Of a DNA stretch of 64,000 nt, positions 1 through 9,168 are shown one piece after another. The notes beneath the pieces are model-generated. The model was not told the DNA's origin and made no database searches. It saw only the letters and a program-made list of their open reading frames with translations. Made by a program: the position numbers and the translations under genes. Within the stretch, counting starts at the first letter, position 1. Each line of letters begins with the position of its first letter. This DNA comes from CAIRDP01 sp037138335 (GTDB lineage: Bacteria; Bacteroidota; Bacteroidia; Bacteroidales; FEN-979), in NCBI GenBank assembly GCA_037138335.1, contig JBAXIO010000009.1, forward strand, positions 112,373-176,372. Direction: 5' to 3'.

Positions 1-2012
1 TTCTCTATTGTCTGGAAAACTTCCTGAGGGTTAATAGGTTTGGAAATATAGTCGTTCATGCCGGCGGCAATGCACTTCTCTTTGTCGCCTTTCATGGCAT
101 TTGCCGTCAGGGCTATTATCGGGGTCTCATTGTTTTTGCCGTCGGCATCCTGCCGTATCAGGCGGGTTGATTCAATCCCGTCCATTTCAGGCATCATGAC
201 ATCCATGAGGATGATATCGAAAGCTGTTTCATGTGCCTTATGCATGGCTTCAAGGCCGTTGGAAGCGGTAGTCACATGCCAGCCCCTTTTCCCAAGCAGT
301 TGCACTATGATCCTCTGGTTGATAGGCTGGTCTTCGGCTACAAGAATATTAAGTTCAGGGCCTGATTTACTGATTTCCAGGATACGGGAATCAGAGCTTT
401 TCTGGTTGGCTTCAAGCTTGAAGATCCTCTGTATCATATTCAGCAGTTCGAGCTGGAGAACCGGTTTGAACAGGTAATTATTGAGCCCTTCAGAAGCAAG
501 TTTACGGGTAGCCTGTACCGATTTGTTGCTGAGCAATACCACTATTTCCGGTTTTTGTTTGGCCGGCGCAGCCTCCAGCAGTTTATGGCGTTGTGCCTCG
601 GTTTGGCTGTTCTGAAGCAAAGAGTCAATCAATACCAGGCTGACCGGGTCTTTGACGTCGGCATTCATCATCCTGAGGCATTCATCGGTTGAGGATGTTA
701 TTACCGGTTTAAAGCCCAGGTCGATAAGGAATTCGGCGGTTTGCCGGGCATGACCTGGTTCTGCATCAGCAATGATCACCCTGCTTCCTTTAAGTTTATC
801 GGGAAGGTCGAGCTTCAGTGCAGGATCGGAAGGATTCGGGCTGAACAGTGTCAGCGTAAATTGGAAAGTGCTGCCGCTGCCTACCTTGCTGTTCACAATA
901 ACTTTTCCACCCATAAGTTCCACCAGTTTCTTGGAGATAGTAAGCCCGAGACCGGTTCCCCCGTATGTACGGGTTGTTGATTTATCAGCCTGGTGATAAG
1001 ACTCAAACAATTTTTCAAGTTTGTCGGGAGGTATGCCGATACCGGTATCCTTTACTGAAAAATTCAGGACATAAGTATTTTCGAGATGTTCAGGGATTTC
1101 TACTTTAAGGCAGATATTCCCCTTTTCGGTGAATTTCAGTGCGTTGCCTATGAGATTTATCAGTACCTGGCGGATCCTTGTAGGGTCCCCAAGGAAAGTA
1201 TCAGGCATCCCGGCAGGGTGTTCACAAAAAAATGCCAGGTTCTTCTGGTAGGTTTTTACCGAAAGCAGGTGGACCACCGATTCAAGAAGTTCCCTCAGGC
1301 TGAATTCTATGATCTCAATCTCGATCTTGTCGGCTTCAATCTTTGAAATATCGAGGATTTCGTTAATGATCTCAAGCAATGATTCCCCGCTCTGCCTTAT
1401 ATCTGAGAGCTGTTCTTTATAATGCTGGGTAAGGTCCTCGTCCATCAGCATCAGGTCGGTCATACCTATGATGCCGTTGAGAGGGGTCCTGATTTCATGG
1501 CTCATATTTGCCAGGAAAGAGCTTTTTGCCAGTGTCGCCACTTCCGCGGTTCGCTTTGCTTTGTCGAGTTCGGCAACCGTGTTCTGCAATTCCACGGTGG
1601 CAATCTGCAGTGCATGCTTCTGTTTAAAGAAGTCGATATAGGCCCTGATCTTATTCTGAAGTATCTTCCGGTCAAGGGGCTTGTAAAGGTAATCCACGGC
1701 CCCCGTCTCATACCCCCTGAAGATCTGCTTGGGCTGGCGGTAAGTCGCCGTGATAAAAATAATCGGGATGCTCTTTGTTCGTTCGCTGCCCCTCATCAGT
1801 TCCGCTGTTTCGAAACCATCCATGCCGGGCATGTTGACATCGAGCAGGACCAGTGAAATTTCATGTTCTATCATTATGGCCAGCGCTTCATTACCCGAAA
1901 GGGCCTTGATAATGTTGAGTTCCGGGCTGGTAATAATAGTTTCAAGAGTGATCAGGTTTTCTGTCCTGTCATCGACAATAAGGATGTTGAATTTTTCAGT
2001 GCTGCTTTCCAT
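1..2012 (-). CDS. Hybrid sensor histidine kinase with three receiver domains (partial, 3' end outside window)
   Basis: About 670 residues read in one open frame from the ATG at 2010-2012 to the window edge, so the C-terminus is missing. Domains in order: receiver (about 7-125, phospho-Asp in LLDVNMPGMDG), HisKA with H-box MSHEIRTPLNG (about 165-230), HATPase_c with DTGIGI and GGTGLGL (about 275-390), a degenerate receiver (about 405-520, VLIDSLLQ in place of the usual D-x-x-M-P), and a good receiver (from about 535, ILVAEDQPINQ then LMDVMMPEMDG). No membrane segment is seen, so it is probably cytoplasmic. It would take phosphate through an internal phosphorelay, with the N-terminal receiver acting as input. 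It is transcribed divergently from the sugar transporter. The signal and target are unknown. Confidence 0.93.
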   Translation of the reverse strand, partial: MESSTEKFNILIVDDRTENLITLETIITSPELNIIKALSGNEALAIMIEHEISLVLLDVNMPGMDGFETAELMRGSERTKSIPIIFITATYRQPKQIFRGYETGAVDYLYKPLDRKILQNKIRAYIDFFKQKHALQIATVELQNTVAELDKAKRTAEVATLAKSSFLANMSHEIRTPLNGIIGMTDLMLMDEDLTQHYKEQLSDIRQSGESLLEIINEILDISKIEADKIEIEIIEFSLRELLESVVHLLSVKTYQKNLAFFCEHPAGMPDTFLGDPTRIRQVLINLIGNALKFTEKGNICLKVEIPEHLENTYVLNFSVKDTGIGIPPDKLEKLFESYHQADKSTTRTYGGTGLGLTISKKLVELMGGKVIVNSKVGSGSTFQFTLTLFSPNPSDPALKLDLPDKLKGSRVIIADAEPGHARQTAEFLIDLGFKPVITSSTDECLRMMNADVKDPVSLVLIDSLLQNSQTEAQRHKLLEAAPAKQKPEIVVLLSNKSVQATRKLASEGLNNYLFKPVLQLELLNMIQRIFKLEANQKSSDSRILEISKSGPELNILVAEDQPINQRIIVQLLGKRGWHVTTASNGLEAMHKAHETAFDIILMDVMMPEMDGIESTRLIRQDADGKNNETPIIALTANAMKGDKEKCIAAGMNDYISKPINPQEVFQTIE

Positions 2013-2035
2013 TTTGATCAGGGCGGTTATTACGA

Positions 2036-2043
2036 CAAAAATA
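2036..2043 (-). promoter_or_regulatory. Putative -7 element for the hybrid kinase
   Basis: On the minus strand this reads TATTTTTG, a full match to the Bacteroidetes TAnnTTTG -7 element, 24 bases before the kinase start. No clear TTTG -33 element lies at the right distance, so the call is tentative. Confidence 0.4.
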
Positions 2044-2049
2044 GGATAA

Positions 2050-2080
2050 TTTGGTGAAATTCAGAATTCCTTTATTTTTG
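2050..2080 (+). promoter_or_regulatory. Bacteroidetes-type promoter for the sugar transporter operon
   Basis: TTTG (2050-2053) and TATTTTTG (2073-2080) are separated by 19 bases, matching both the sequence and the spacing of the Bacteroidetes primary sigma factor promoter. Transcription would start near 2087, about 12 bases before the ATG at 2099. Confidence 0.65.
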
Positions 2081-2098
2081 CCCTGAAAATCTTCCTTC

Positions 2099-3445
2099 AT
2101 GACCCAAATTCCAAAAACTGCCCTTCTGGACGGCAATAAACGCCAGTACATTTTTTCTATCGTTATTATAGGCATCTTTTTCTTCATCTTCGGATTTGTT
2201 ACATGGCTGAATTCAGTGCTGATCCCTTTTCTGAAAGTAGCCTGCGAGAAAAACAATTTTGAATCCTACTTTGTCACCTTCGCATTTTATATCTCATATT
2301 TCGTTATGGCAATCCCTTCGGCTTACGTCCTTCGCAAAGTCGGATTCAGGAACGGAATGTCGCTTGGGCTCATCGTAATGGCCCTTGGCGCCCTGCTCTT
2401 CATCCCGGCAGCATATACCCGGATGTTCGGGCTCTTCCTCACCGGGCTCTTTGTGCAGGGAACAGGGCTGGCCATTCTGCAAACCGCATCCAATCCATAT
2501 GTCACGATTCTCGGGCCTATTGAAAGTGCGGCAAAACGGATCAGCATCATGGGGATCTGCAATAAGATCGCTGGGGTTGTCAGCCCGCTCATCCTTGGAG
2601 CTATCGTCCTGGCCGGGATGGACAAATTTGACAAAAAGTATTTAAGTTCGCTTGACGAGATACAGAGAAATATAACACTCAATGCCCTTGCCGGAAGGAT
2701 CATCATACCTTATGTGGTTATGGCTGTGGTGCTGATCCTACTTGCAATCCTGCTGAGATATTCAAGCCTGCCCGATATCAATACCGATGAGGAAGAGGTG
2801 GAGGATAAAGAATCACGTCACACCAGGACAAGCGTTTTCGAGTTTCCCCAGCTCGTTCTCGGGGTGATCGCAATATTCCTTTACGTGGGGGTTGAAGTCA
2901 TTGCTGTTGACACTATCATCAATTTCGGGAAATCCCAGGGGATAAGCTTCGAGCTTTCGAAGTATTTTGCATCGTATACCCTGGCAGCCATGGTTATAGG
3001 TTATATCATAGGCATAATCACGATCCCGAAATATCTCAAACAAGAGTTTGTATTAGCAGTTTCTGCCTTATTCGGTATCATTTTTGTAATCTGCTCCTTC
3101 CTGGCCACAAAGGCTCCGTACCAGTCCTCAATGCTTCTCAGTTTCGGTAATTTCTCGCTTTCTCTCCCCTTTGACCTGAGTGTTTTTTTCATAGCTTTGC
3201 TGGGCCTTGCAAACGCTATAATGTGGCCGGCTATATGGCCCCTTGCTATTGACGGGCTGGGGAAATTCACAAAAATCGGTTCGTCTCTGCTTATCATGGG
3301 TATAGCAGGGGGAGCTTTACTTCCCCTGGCTTACGGCAGGCTGGCCGACCTCTTCAGCCCCGTGACAGCATACTGGATCACGATACCATGTTACGCGTAT
3401 ATCCTGTATTACGCCGTGAGGGGGCATAAAATAAGAAAATGGTAA
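2099..3445 (+). CDS. Sugar:proton symporter, FucP/GluP-type MFS transporter
   Basis: This 448-residue inner-membrane protein has about 12 hydrophobic segments and belongs to the fucose/glucose-galactose:H+ symporter (FHS) branch of the major facilitator superfamily. Family hallmarks are GFVTWLNSVLIPFLK near residue 35, the TASNPYV stretch near 135, and AKRISIMGICNKIAG near 145. A charged loop (DEEEVEDKESRH, about 230) separates the two halves. Members import hexoses such as glucose, galactose or fucose with protons; the substrate cannot be read from sequence. A nucleotidyltransferase follows after 12 bases, so the pair probably forms an operon for sugar uptake and activation. Confidence 0.88.
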   Translation: MTQIPKTALLDGNKRQYIFSIVIIGIFFFIFGFVTWLNSVLIPFLKVACEKNNFESYFVTFAFYISYFVMAIPSAYVLRKVGFRNGMSLGLIVMALGALLFIPAAYTRMFGLFLTGLFVQGTGLAILQTASNPYVTILGPIESAAKRISIMGICNKIAGVVSPLILGAIVLAGMDKFDKKYLSSLDEIQRNITLNALAGRIIIPYVVMAVVLILLAILLRYSSLPDINTDEEEVEDKESRHTRTSVFEFPQLVLGVIAIFLYVGVEVIAVDTIINFGKSQGISFELSKYFASYTLAAMVIGYIIGIITIPKYLKQEFVLAVSALFGIIFVICSFLATKAPYQSSMLLSFGNFSLSLPFDLSVFFIALLGLANAIMWPAIWPLAIDGLGKFTKIGSSLLIMGIAGGALLPLAYGRLADLFSPVTAYWITIPCYAYILYYAVRGHKIRKW

Positions 3446-3457
3446 ATCCTAAATAAA

Positions 3458-4366
3458 ATGCAACCAACCTTACTGATCCTTGCTGCCGGTGTGGGCAGCC
3501 GTTACGGCGGACTGAAGCAGCTTGACCGCATCGGCCCTAACGGGGAAACACTGCTTGACTACTCGATATATGATGCCGTGAAATCAGGTTTCGGCAAAGT
3601 GGTCTTCGTTATCAAGGAAAGCCTTGAAGCAGGGTTCAAGGAGATGTTTATCAACAGGCTTCAGGATCATGTGGAGGTGGATTACGTTTTCCAGGAGATA
3701 TGGATGGTTCCCGACGGTACGCTTATCACCGATGAGAGGCAGAAACCCTGGGGCACAGGTCATGCCGTTATGATGGCAGAGGGCCATATTGACGGGCCTT
3801 TCGCTGTGATCAATTCAGATGATTTTTACGGGAGAAAGGCCTACGAGGCTGTTGCCGGATACTATAAAAACTGGACAACCGGGCGGGAAAACGACTACTG
3901 CATGGTTGGTTACCGCGTGGACCGGACCCTTTCAGATTTTGGTTCCGTTTCGAGGGGAATCTGCCAGGTGAACGGGAAGCAGGAGCTGATAGATGTTGTA
4001 GAAAGAACGAGTATTGAAAAAACGGAAGGGGGTATTATTTACAGGGAAGGAGACCGTCAGGCAGTTATCATTCCCTCCGACTCAGTTGTTTCTATGAATT
4101 GCTGGGGGTTTACACCTTCGTTTTTCGGCCACCTGAAAACCGGATTTGAAATCTTTATAAGGGAAAACTATGAAAATCCCAAAGCCGAATTCTATATTCC
4201 CTCCGTTGTAAATAAGCTCATCAAGTCGGGACAGGCTGGCGTTAAAGTGCTTTCCTGCGATGAACAATGGTTCGGAATGACCTACCAGGAAGACCGGACT
4301 TTTGTCGTCGACAGCATCAGGTCGCTCATCCGTGAAGGCGCTTATCCCCAAAAATTATGGGGATAA
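3458..4366 (+). CDS. Sugar-phosphate nucleotidyltransferase (NTP_transferase family)
   Basis: This 302-residue protein opens with the nucleotide-binding signature LILAAGVGSRYGGLKQL (residues 5-21), the glycine-rich loop of GlmU/RmlA-type nucleotidyltransferases. INSDDFYG near residue 117 is the metal-binding Asp region and PWGTGHAV near 100 fits base recognition. The expected reaction is transfer of NMP from an NTP onto a sugar 1-phosphate. In many Bacteroidetes a homologue sits beside an APH-type sugar kinase; no kinase is found here, and the partner is the FucP-type transporter 12 bases upstream. Nucleotide and sugar specificity are unknown. Confidence 0.82.
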   Translation: MQPTLLILAAGVGSRYGGLKQLDRIGPNGETLLDYSIYDAVKSGFGKVVFVIKESLEAGFKEMFINRLQDHVEVDYVFQEIWMVPDGTLITDERQKPWGTGHAVMMAEGHIDGPFAVINSDDFYGRKAYEAVAGYYKNWTTGRENDYCMVGYRVDRTLSDFGSVSRGICQVNGKQELIDVVERTSIEKTEGGIIYREGDRQAVIIPSDSVVSMNCWGFTPSFFGHLKTGFEIFIRENYENPKAEFYIPSVVNKLIKSGQAGVKVLSCDEQWFGMTYQEDRTFVVDSIRSLIREGAYPQKLWG

Positions 4367-4390
4367 GCAATGGATACGGAAAAAAAGCGT

Positions 4391-4398
4391 TAATTTTG
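4391..4398 (+). promoter_or_regulatory. Putative -7 element before the PorT-like gene
   Basis: TAATTTTG matches TAnnTTTG and ends 12 bases before the ATG at 4411, implying a very short leader. No clear -33 TTTG is seen, so read-through from the upstream pair is an alternative. Confidence 0.4.
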
Positions 4399-4410
4399 TT
4401 GTATAATTAA

Positions 4411-5118
4411 ATGAATATGACCCTACAGCGAAATTCCTTATTGGCAATCATTATCCTGGCTGCCTCAGTCCTGGTTCTTCCTATGACTGCCAAATCACAG
4501 ATCCTCAATGAGAAAACTAAGAAAAAGATCCATGTGGGGCTCGGGATGTTTACCGATATTTACATGAATGTGCCCTCAGGTTTAAAAACGCGCACCATCA
4601 ACCAGGGATTTACTGCCCTTGTAGCCTACCGCGTTCCTTTCGGCAAAAGCAATTTCGGGTTCGGTATCGGTTTGCAGGTATCCATTCATAACATGTACGG
4701 CAATTTCCTGTTCAAAAGCTATACCGACTCCACCACTATGACCAAGATCAATGACACGGTAGGTTATAAAAGGTCAAAACTGGTCATGCCATATATTGAA
4801 TTGCCTATAGAGTTCCAGTTTGTGACCAAGTATAAATTTGCTGTTGGGCTGGGCTTCAAGGTCGGCTATATGCTGCCTGCCCATACAAAGTATGTAGGGG
4901 ATGAGTACCAGGCCGATTTGCAGCCTGAAAGGGACCAGGTAAGGGTTAAATACCGTAACGTAAAGAACCTTGACAGGTTTGCTTACGGCCCCACTTTCCG
5001 AATTGGATATAAGTGGTTTAACCTTGTAGGGTATTACCAGCTTTCCACAATTTTCCAGAAAGGGAAAGGCCCCGATATCTATCCTATCACGGTAGGGTTC
5101 ATGATCAGGCCCTTTTAA
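4411..5118 (+). CDS. PorT-like outer membrane beta-barrel protein
   Basis: This 235-residue protein has an N-terminal signal peptide (hydrophobic LLAIIILAASVLVLP, cleavage probably after AKSQ at about residue 30). After it comes a series of alternating amphipathic strands ending in the aromatic-rich ITVGFMIRPF, typical of a C-terminal barrel strand. The pattern fits the PorT-family / outer membrane beta-barrel domain proteins of Bacteroidetes. PorT itself is needed for type IX secretion, and this window encodes T9SS cargo, but many paralogues of the family have no known role. The first ATG gives a short charged n-region; the Met at residue 3 is an equally good start. The gene ends exactly where a convergent gene ends. 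Confidence 0.7.
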   Translation: MNMTLQRNSLLAIIILAASVLVLPMTAKSQILNEKTKKKIHVGLGMFTDIYMNVPSGLKTRTINQGFTALVAYRVPFGKSNFGFGIGLQVSIHNMYGNFLFKSYTDSTTMTKINDTVGYKRSKLVMPYIELPIEFQFVTKYKFAVGLGFKVGYMLPAHTKYVGDEYQADLQPERDQVRVKYRNVKNLDRFAYGPTFRIGYKWFNLVGYYQLSTIFQKGKGPDIYPITVGFMIRPF

Positions 5119-5733
5119 TCAAAGCATCATAAGGAAAAACAGTGTGCCGGCACCAAGAATGAGCCCGGTATATACCTCCTTTGGTGAATGGCTCCCATCG
5201 GCCAGCCTGGCATAACCAAGTAATCCGCAGAGAAGTAAAAGGCATGAAATAAGTATTTCATGAGGAGTCCCCTGTCTAATGCTGATGCCGATCCAAAAGC
5301 CTGTTACCCCGCCGATACCTGCCATATGCAGGCTGATTTTAAAAAAGAAATTTACGAACAGGCAGATAATAATTAGCAGGGTGGCGCCCAGCATGAAATA
5401 GCTGAATAATACCGACAGGCTGATACCTTTCAGCAGGTAATGTGTCAGATAGTAAAATACGCCGATTGAAAGAAGGGGCATGATCCTCTCCTCCCTTTTT
5501 TCCATTAATAATGATGAAAGGAGTTTCACCCTGAAGAGGAAAAAGATCATCAGAAAAGGACATACCACTGTTGTAAGTAAAACAGAGCCCATCAGGATCA
5601 GGATCTCTTTTAGCGGCAGCAGGCCCATAAAGAAAGAATGCGTCTGGAGCATCAGGATCAGGGTGAAGAATGGCATCAGTACCGGGTGAAACAGGCCGGA
5701 GATGATTCTTGCCAGGGAGTTACCGTTGTTCAT
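5119..5733 (-). CDS. PAP2-like integral membrane protein, possibly catalytically degenerate
   Basis: This 204-residue protein has about six transmembrane helices. Three short stretches line up with the three phosphatase motifs of the PAP2 (lipid phosphatase) superfamily: KREERIMP near residue 77 for K-x6-R-P, SLHMAG near 135 for P-S-G-H, and ARLADGSHSPKEVYTG near 176 for S-R-x5-H-x3-D. Each departs from the consensus: the arginine is displaced in motif 1, PSG is lost before the His in motif 2, and Asp is replaced by Glu in motif 3. Activity on isoprenoid pyrophosphates or phospholipids is therefore possible but unproven. It lies 12 bases downstream of rpoN and is probably co-transcribed with it. 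Confidence 0.55.
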   Translation of the reverse strand: MNNGNSLARIISGLFHPVLMPFFTLILMLQTHSFFMGLLPLKEILILMGSVLLTTVVCPFLMIFFLFRVKLLSSLLMEKREERIMPLLSIGVFYYLTHYLLKGISLSVLFSYFMLGATLLIIICLFVNFFFKISLHMAGIGGVTGFWIGISIRQGTPHEILISCLLLLCGLLGYARLADGSHSPKEVYTGLILGAGTLFFLMML

Positions 5734-5745
5734 ATCATGGTTTGA

Positions 5746-7245
5746 TCAAAGTTCCTTCCTTAGCCTTGCAACGGGAATCCTGAGCTGTTTACGGTATTTG
5801 GCAATTGTACGGCGGGCGATATTATACCCTTTTTTCTGCAATATTTCCTCCAGTTCCTCATCGGTAAGAGGAGCCGATTTGTTCTCGCCTTCTATTGTGT
5901 CGTTTAATATTTTCTTGATCTCCCGGGTCGAAACCTCTTCACCCATTTGATTCTGTAATGATTCAGAGAAAAAGCTTTTCAGCAGGAAAGTACCGAATGG
6001 AGTCTGGACATATTTTGAATTCGCCACCCTGGAAACCGTACTGATGTCCAACCCGACTTTATTCGATATATCTTTAAGGATCATCGGCCTGAGCCTTGTC
6101 TCGTCGCCTGTCTGAAAATAATCTTTCTGATAGTCAAGTATGGCCTTCATGGTAACATAAAGCGTTTCCTGCCTCTGTTTGATCGCGTCGATGAAACCCC
6201 TTGCAGCATCGATCTTCTGTTTAATAAAGGTCAGGGCTGCTTTTTCGCTGCTGCTGATCTTCTTTTTTTTATGGTTATAATCCTGGAGCATGCTTACATA
6301 TTCCCTGTTGATCGACAGTTCGGGAGCATTCCTCGAATTAAGGTTCAGTTCGATTTCCCCTTCATTGATTGCGATTACGAAATCAGGCACCACATACTGG
6401 CTGCTCCTGGCTTCTTCGCTTATGCTGAACCCGGGTTTGGGGTTCAGTTTGGTGATCTCTTCAATAGCTTCCTTTAATTCTTCCTCGGTGATATGGGCCT
6501 TTTGAAGTATTTTTTCATAATGTTTTTTCGAGAACTCGTCAAAATAATACCTGACGATCACTTCTGCAAGATCCGTTGCATAAGTCCTGTCGATCTTGTA
6601 TTGAAGCTGCAGGAGCAGGCATTCCTGAAGTGTCCTTGCCGCAATACCGGGGGGGTCGAAACTTTGGATTAGTTTCAGGGCTTCCAGCACCTCTGCTTCC
6701 GTGGCTTCGATATTCTGGTTAAAAGCAAGGTCGTTGATCAGGGCCGGGATTTCACGGGTGAGGTAACCGCTTTCATCAATGTTCCCTATTATTGTTGAAG
6801 CTATAATGAACTCTTTATCGGGGATCTTCTGAACCCCCATCTGGGCCAGGAGGTACTCCTGGAAACTTACACCCGAGACAACAGGGGATTCCCAGGCTTC
6901 GTCGTCGGGGCTGCGGTTGTTTGAAACTAATTTGTAATCGGGAATATCGTCCAGGTCGAGGTAGTCTTCATACGAAAATTCATTATCGGCTTTAAGCTCC
7001 GAATGATCGTCATCCTCATCGGCAAAGCTGTCTTCGTCACCATCAATGGAGTCTGGCGTTGTTTCATCGGTAATTTCATCGGGATCAGCCAAATCGGTTG
7101 TTTCCTCCAATGCGGGATTGTCCTCGATTTCCTGTTTTATCCTTTGTTCAAGTGAGAGCACGGGCTGTTGCAGCAAGCGCATCACCAACACCTGCTGGGG
7201 AGAGAGTTTCTGTAGTAATTTCTGTTGTTGTCGTTGATGAAGCAT
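5746..7245 (-). CDS. rpoN: RNA polymerase sigma-54 factor RpoN
   Basis: About 499 residues, starting at MLHQRQQQK; the frame extends five codons upstream, but this Met begins the conserved activator-interaction region. Order: Gln/Leu-rich region I (1-45, SPQQVLVMRLLQQPVLSLEQ), a strongly acidic linker (about 50-125), core-binding domain (about 130-320), helix-turn-helix (about 400-430, DISTVSRVANSKYVQT) and the RpoN box ARRTIAKYRK near the C-terminus, which contacts the -24 element. The protein directs RNA polymerase to -24/-12 promoters and needs an AAA+ activator to melt DNA. No such activator is encoded in this window. A PAP2-like gene follows in the same orientation. Confidence 0.97.
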   Translation of the reverse strand: MLHQRQQQKLLQKLSPQQVLVMRLLQQPVLSLEQRIKQEIEDNPALEETTDLADPDEITDETTPDSIDGDEDSFADEDDDHSELKADNEFSYEDYLDLDDIPDYKLVSNNRSPDDEAWESPVVSGVSFQEYLLAQMGVQKIPDKEFIIASTIIGNIDESGYLTREIPALINDLAFNQNIEATEAEVLEALKLIQSFDPPGIAARTLQECLLLQLQYKIDRTYATDLAEVIVRYYFDEFSKKHYEKILQKAHITEEELKEAIEEITKLNPKPGFSISEEARSSQYVVPDFVIAINEGEIELNLNSRNAPELSINREYVSMLQDYNHKKKKISSSEKAALTFIKQKIDAARGFIDAIKQRQETLYVTMKAILDYQKDYFQTGDETRLRPMILKDISNKVGLDISTVSRVANSKYVQTPFGTFLLKSFFSESLQNQMGEEVSTREIKKILNDTIEGENKSAPLTDEELEEILQKKGYNIARRTIAKYRKQLRIPVARLRKEL

Positions 7246-7249
7246 AGAA

Positions 7250-7265
7250 CAAAAATACAAAAATA
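7250..7265 (-). promoter_or_regulatory. Two overlapping -7-like elements upstream of rpoN
   Basis: Read on the minus strand, TATTTTTG occurs twice eight bases apart (7258-7265 and 7250-7257). Both match TAnnTTTG. They lie 5-13 bases before the chosen start, which would give an extremely short leader for the nearer copy. Confidence 0.35.
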
Positions 7266-7399
7266 ATATCCCCTTGTACAGAATGGATTCCTTATCGGCA
7301 AATTATCTGGCAATATCGACTAATTAAGCTTATCCGTCTAATATGCGAACCACCTCATATAGAATTGCCTAATTTCGTCCCGTCCAAATAAAACCAATC

Positions 7400-8428
7400 A
7401 TGAATACCGAACGGCCTCCCTGGGTGACTTTCCTCATCAACTGCGTAATCTGGGTCTTTATTTTTTTCATTCCATTTCTTTTAATGGAACCCAGGGGGGG
7501 AATACCTTCATATCTCCTGAGGGTAGGTGCCACCACGGTTCTGACTGTCATTGTTTACTATTTCAATTACCTCATCCTGATCCCGAAATACCTGTTTAAA
7601 AAGAAATTCCTGGCCTATATACTTGTTATACTGCTCACCCTTGTAATCTCCTGCATCCTAGTCGACCTGTATTATTATTTTGTTGTGTCGGTAGTCCAGA
7701 ACTGGCACCACCGCCCCGAGCCGATTTTCAGCCGGGGCATGTGGGTGCCTTTGTTTCCACTGCTGACGGGGATTGCGATAGGGATCAGCATCCGGCTGGC
7801 CAGGGAATGGGCGAGGGTTGAAAAGGAGCGCAGGGAACTTCAGGGAGAAAAGCTCCTTTCGGAACTGGCTTTTCTGAAATCCCAGGTTAATCCGCATTTT
7901 CTTTTCAATACACTTAACAATATATGCGCCCTCGCAAGAAAAAAATCTGATGACACGGAACCTGCGATCATCAAACTTTCACAGATCATGCGGTATATGA
8001 TCACCGATTCCAGGCAGGACAAGGTAGGCCTGGAGGAGGAGGTTGAGTATCTTAATAATTTCATTGAACTTCAGAAAATCAGGCTAGCCGACAAGGTAAA
8101 CATCCGATTTGATATTGAAGGCGACCTCTCGGCAATTCAGCTGGAGCCTTTGCTCCTGATACCGTTTGTGGAGAATGCATTTAAACACGGTGTAAGCTAC
8201 AACGATAAGTCGAGTATCAATATAGAACTTAAAACGGTTTCAGGCGAGTTGTCATTCCTGGTTGAGAATTCCAAGCCAACAGTGAAAGATACGTTAAAGC
8301 TCGACGAAGCGGGGATAGGACTGAAGAATGTGCGCCGCCGCCTGGAGTTGCTTTATCCCGGTAAACACCAACTGGAGATCCGGGATTCGGCATCAAATTA
8401 TCTCATCATGTTAAAAATCAAAAAATAA
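7400..8428 (+). CDS. LytS-type sensor histidine kinase (His_kinase family, 4 TM)
   Basis: This 342-residue protein has four predicted transmembrane helices (about 11-29, 42-62, 71-98, 115-133), a short coiled coil, then a PF06580-type His_kinase domain with the phospho-acceptor His166 in SQVNPHFLFNTLNN, followed by an HATPase domain (PFVENAFKHG, then GIGLKNVRRRLELLY). This is the standard partner of LytTR response regulators in Bacteroidetes. Its stop codon overlaps the regulator start by one base (TAATG), indicating translational coupling. It heads an operon continuing into tolC-macA-macB-macB, so the sensed cue probably controls export by that pump. Confidence 0.93.
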   Translation: MNTERPPWVTFLINCVIWVFIFFIPFLLMEPRGGIPSYLLRVGATTVLTVIVYYFNYLILIPKYLFKKKFLAYILVILLTLVISCILVDLYYYFVVSVVQNWHHRPEPIFSRGMWVPLFPLLTGIAIGISIRLAREWARVEKERRELQGEKLLSELAFLKSQVNPHFLFNTLNNICALARKKSDDTEPAIIKLSQIMRYMITDSRQDKVGLEEEVEYLNNFIELQKIRLADKVNIRFDIEGDLSAIQLEPLLLIPFVENAFKHGVSYNDKSSINIELKTVSGELSFLVENSKPTVKDTLKLDEAGIGLKNVRRRLELLYPGKHQLEIRDSASNYLIMLKIKK

Positions 8429-9150
8429 TGATACGTTGCATTGCTATCGACGATGAGTCCCTTGCGCTGGACCTGCTTGAGGACAATATCAGCAAGATCC
8501 CTTTTCTTGAACTGGCCGGCAGGTACACCAATGCCTTCGACGCACTTAACCTGATGCAGGAAAAGCCTGTCGACCTGCTTTTCCTCGATATCCAGATGCC
8601 CGACATCAGCGGGATACAGTTCCTGAAAAGCCTGAAGCAAAAACCCATGGTTATTTTCACCACTGCCTTTTCAAAATATGCCCTTGAAGGGTTTGAACTG
8701 GACGTGATCGATTACCTCTTAAAACCATATTCATTTGCCCGTTTCCTGAAAGCTGTAAATAAAGCCCATGAATTTCTAGAGTTACAGGAGAGAGCGAAAG
8801 AAATTCAGAAAGGCCCTGCCTTCGGATCTCATTATCTTTTTGTGAGGGCCGATTACAAACTCGTTAAAATCGACATTCAGGAAATATTATATATAGAAGG
8901 CCTGAAGGATTATGTTAAAATTTATTGCGGCGAGAAACCGGTATTGACCCAGATGAGCATGAAGTCGATTGAAGAAAAGCTTCCGCCTCATGATTTTATA
9001 AGGGTTCACCGCTCCTTTATCGTGGCTTTCAATAAGATTGATTTTATTCATAAGAGCTTTATTTCCATCAGGGGGAAGGAAATCCCTCTCAGTGACAATT
9101 ACAAAGACAACTTTCTTTCCCTTGTTCAGCAAAACAAGATCATGGAATAG
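8428..9150 (+). CDS. LytTR-family response regulator
   Basis: This 240-residue regulator has a receiver domain (1-120; acidic pair D8/D9, phospho-acceptor D54 in LFLDIQMPD, Lys in LLKPYS) joined to a LytTR DNA-binding domain (about 135-235; FVRADYKLVKIDIQEILYIE, then FIRVHRSFIV). It is phosphorylated by the upstream LytS-type kinase, whose gene it overlaps by one base. LytTR proteins bind direct repeats; no operator could be assigned here. The tolC-type gene follows 18 bases later, so autoregulation of the whole efflux operon is the simplest model. Confidence 0.94.
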   Translation: MIRCIAIDDESLALDLLEDNISKIPFLELAGRYTNAFDALNLMQEKPVDLLFLDIQMPDISGIQFLKSLKQKPMVIFTTAFSKYALEGFELDVIDYLLKPYSFARFLKAVNKAHEFLELQERAKEIQKGPAFGSHYLFVRADYKLVKIDIQEILYIEGLKDYVKIYCGEKPVLTQMSMKSIEEKLPPHDFIRVHRSFIVAFNKIDFIHKSFISIRGKEIPLSDNYKDNFLSLVQQNKIME

Positions 9151-9168
9151 AGATAAACACATTAAATT

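Noticed and set aside
58..1856. Several plus-strand ORFs of 70-144 codons
   Set aside because: They are antisense to a continuous hybrid histidine kinase frame on the minus strand with clear domain motifs; none shows a domain of its own.
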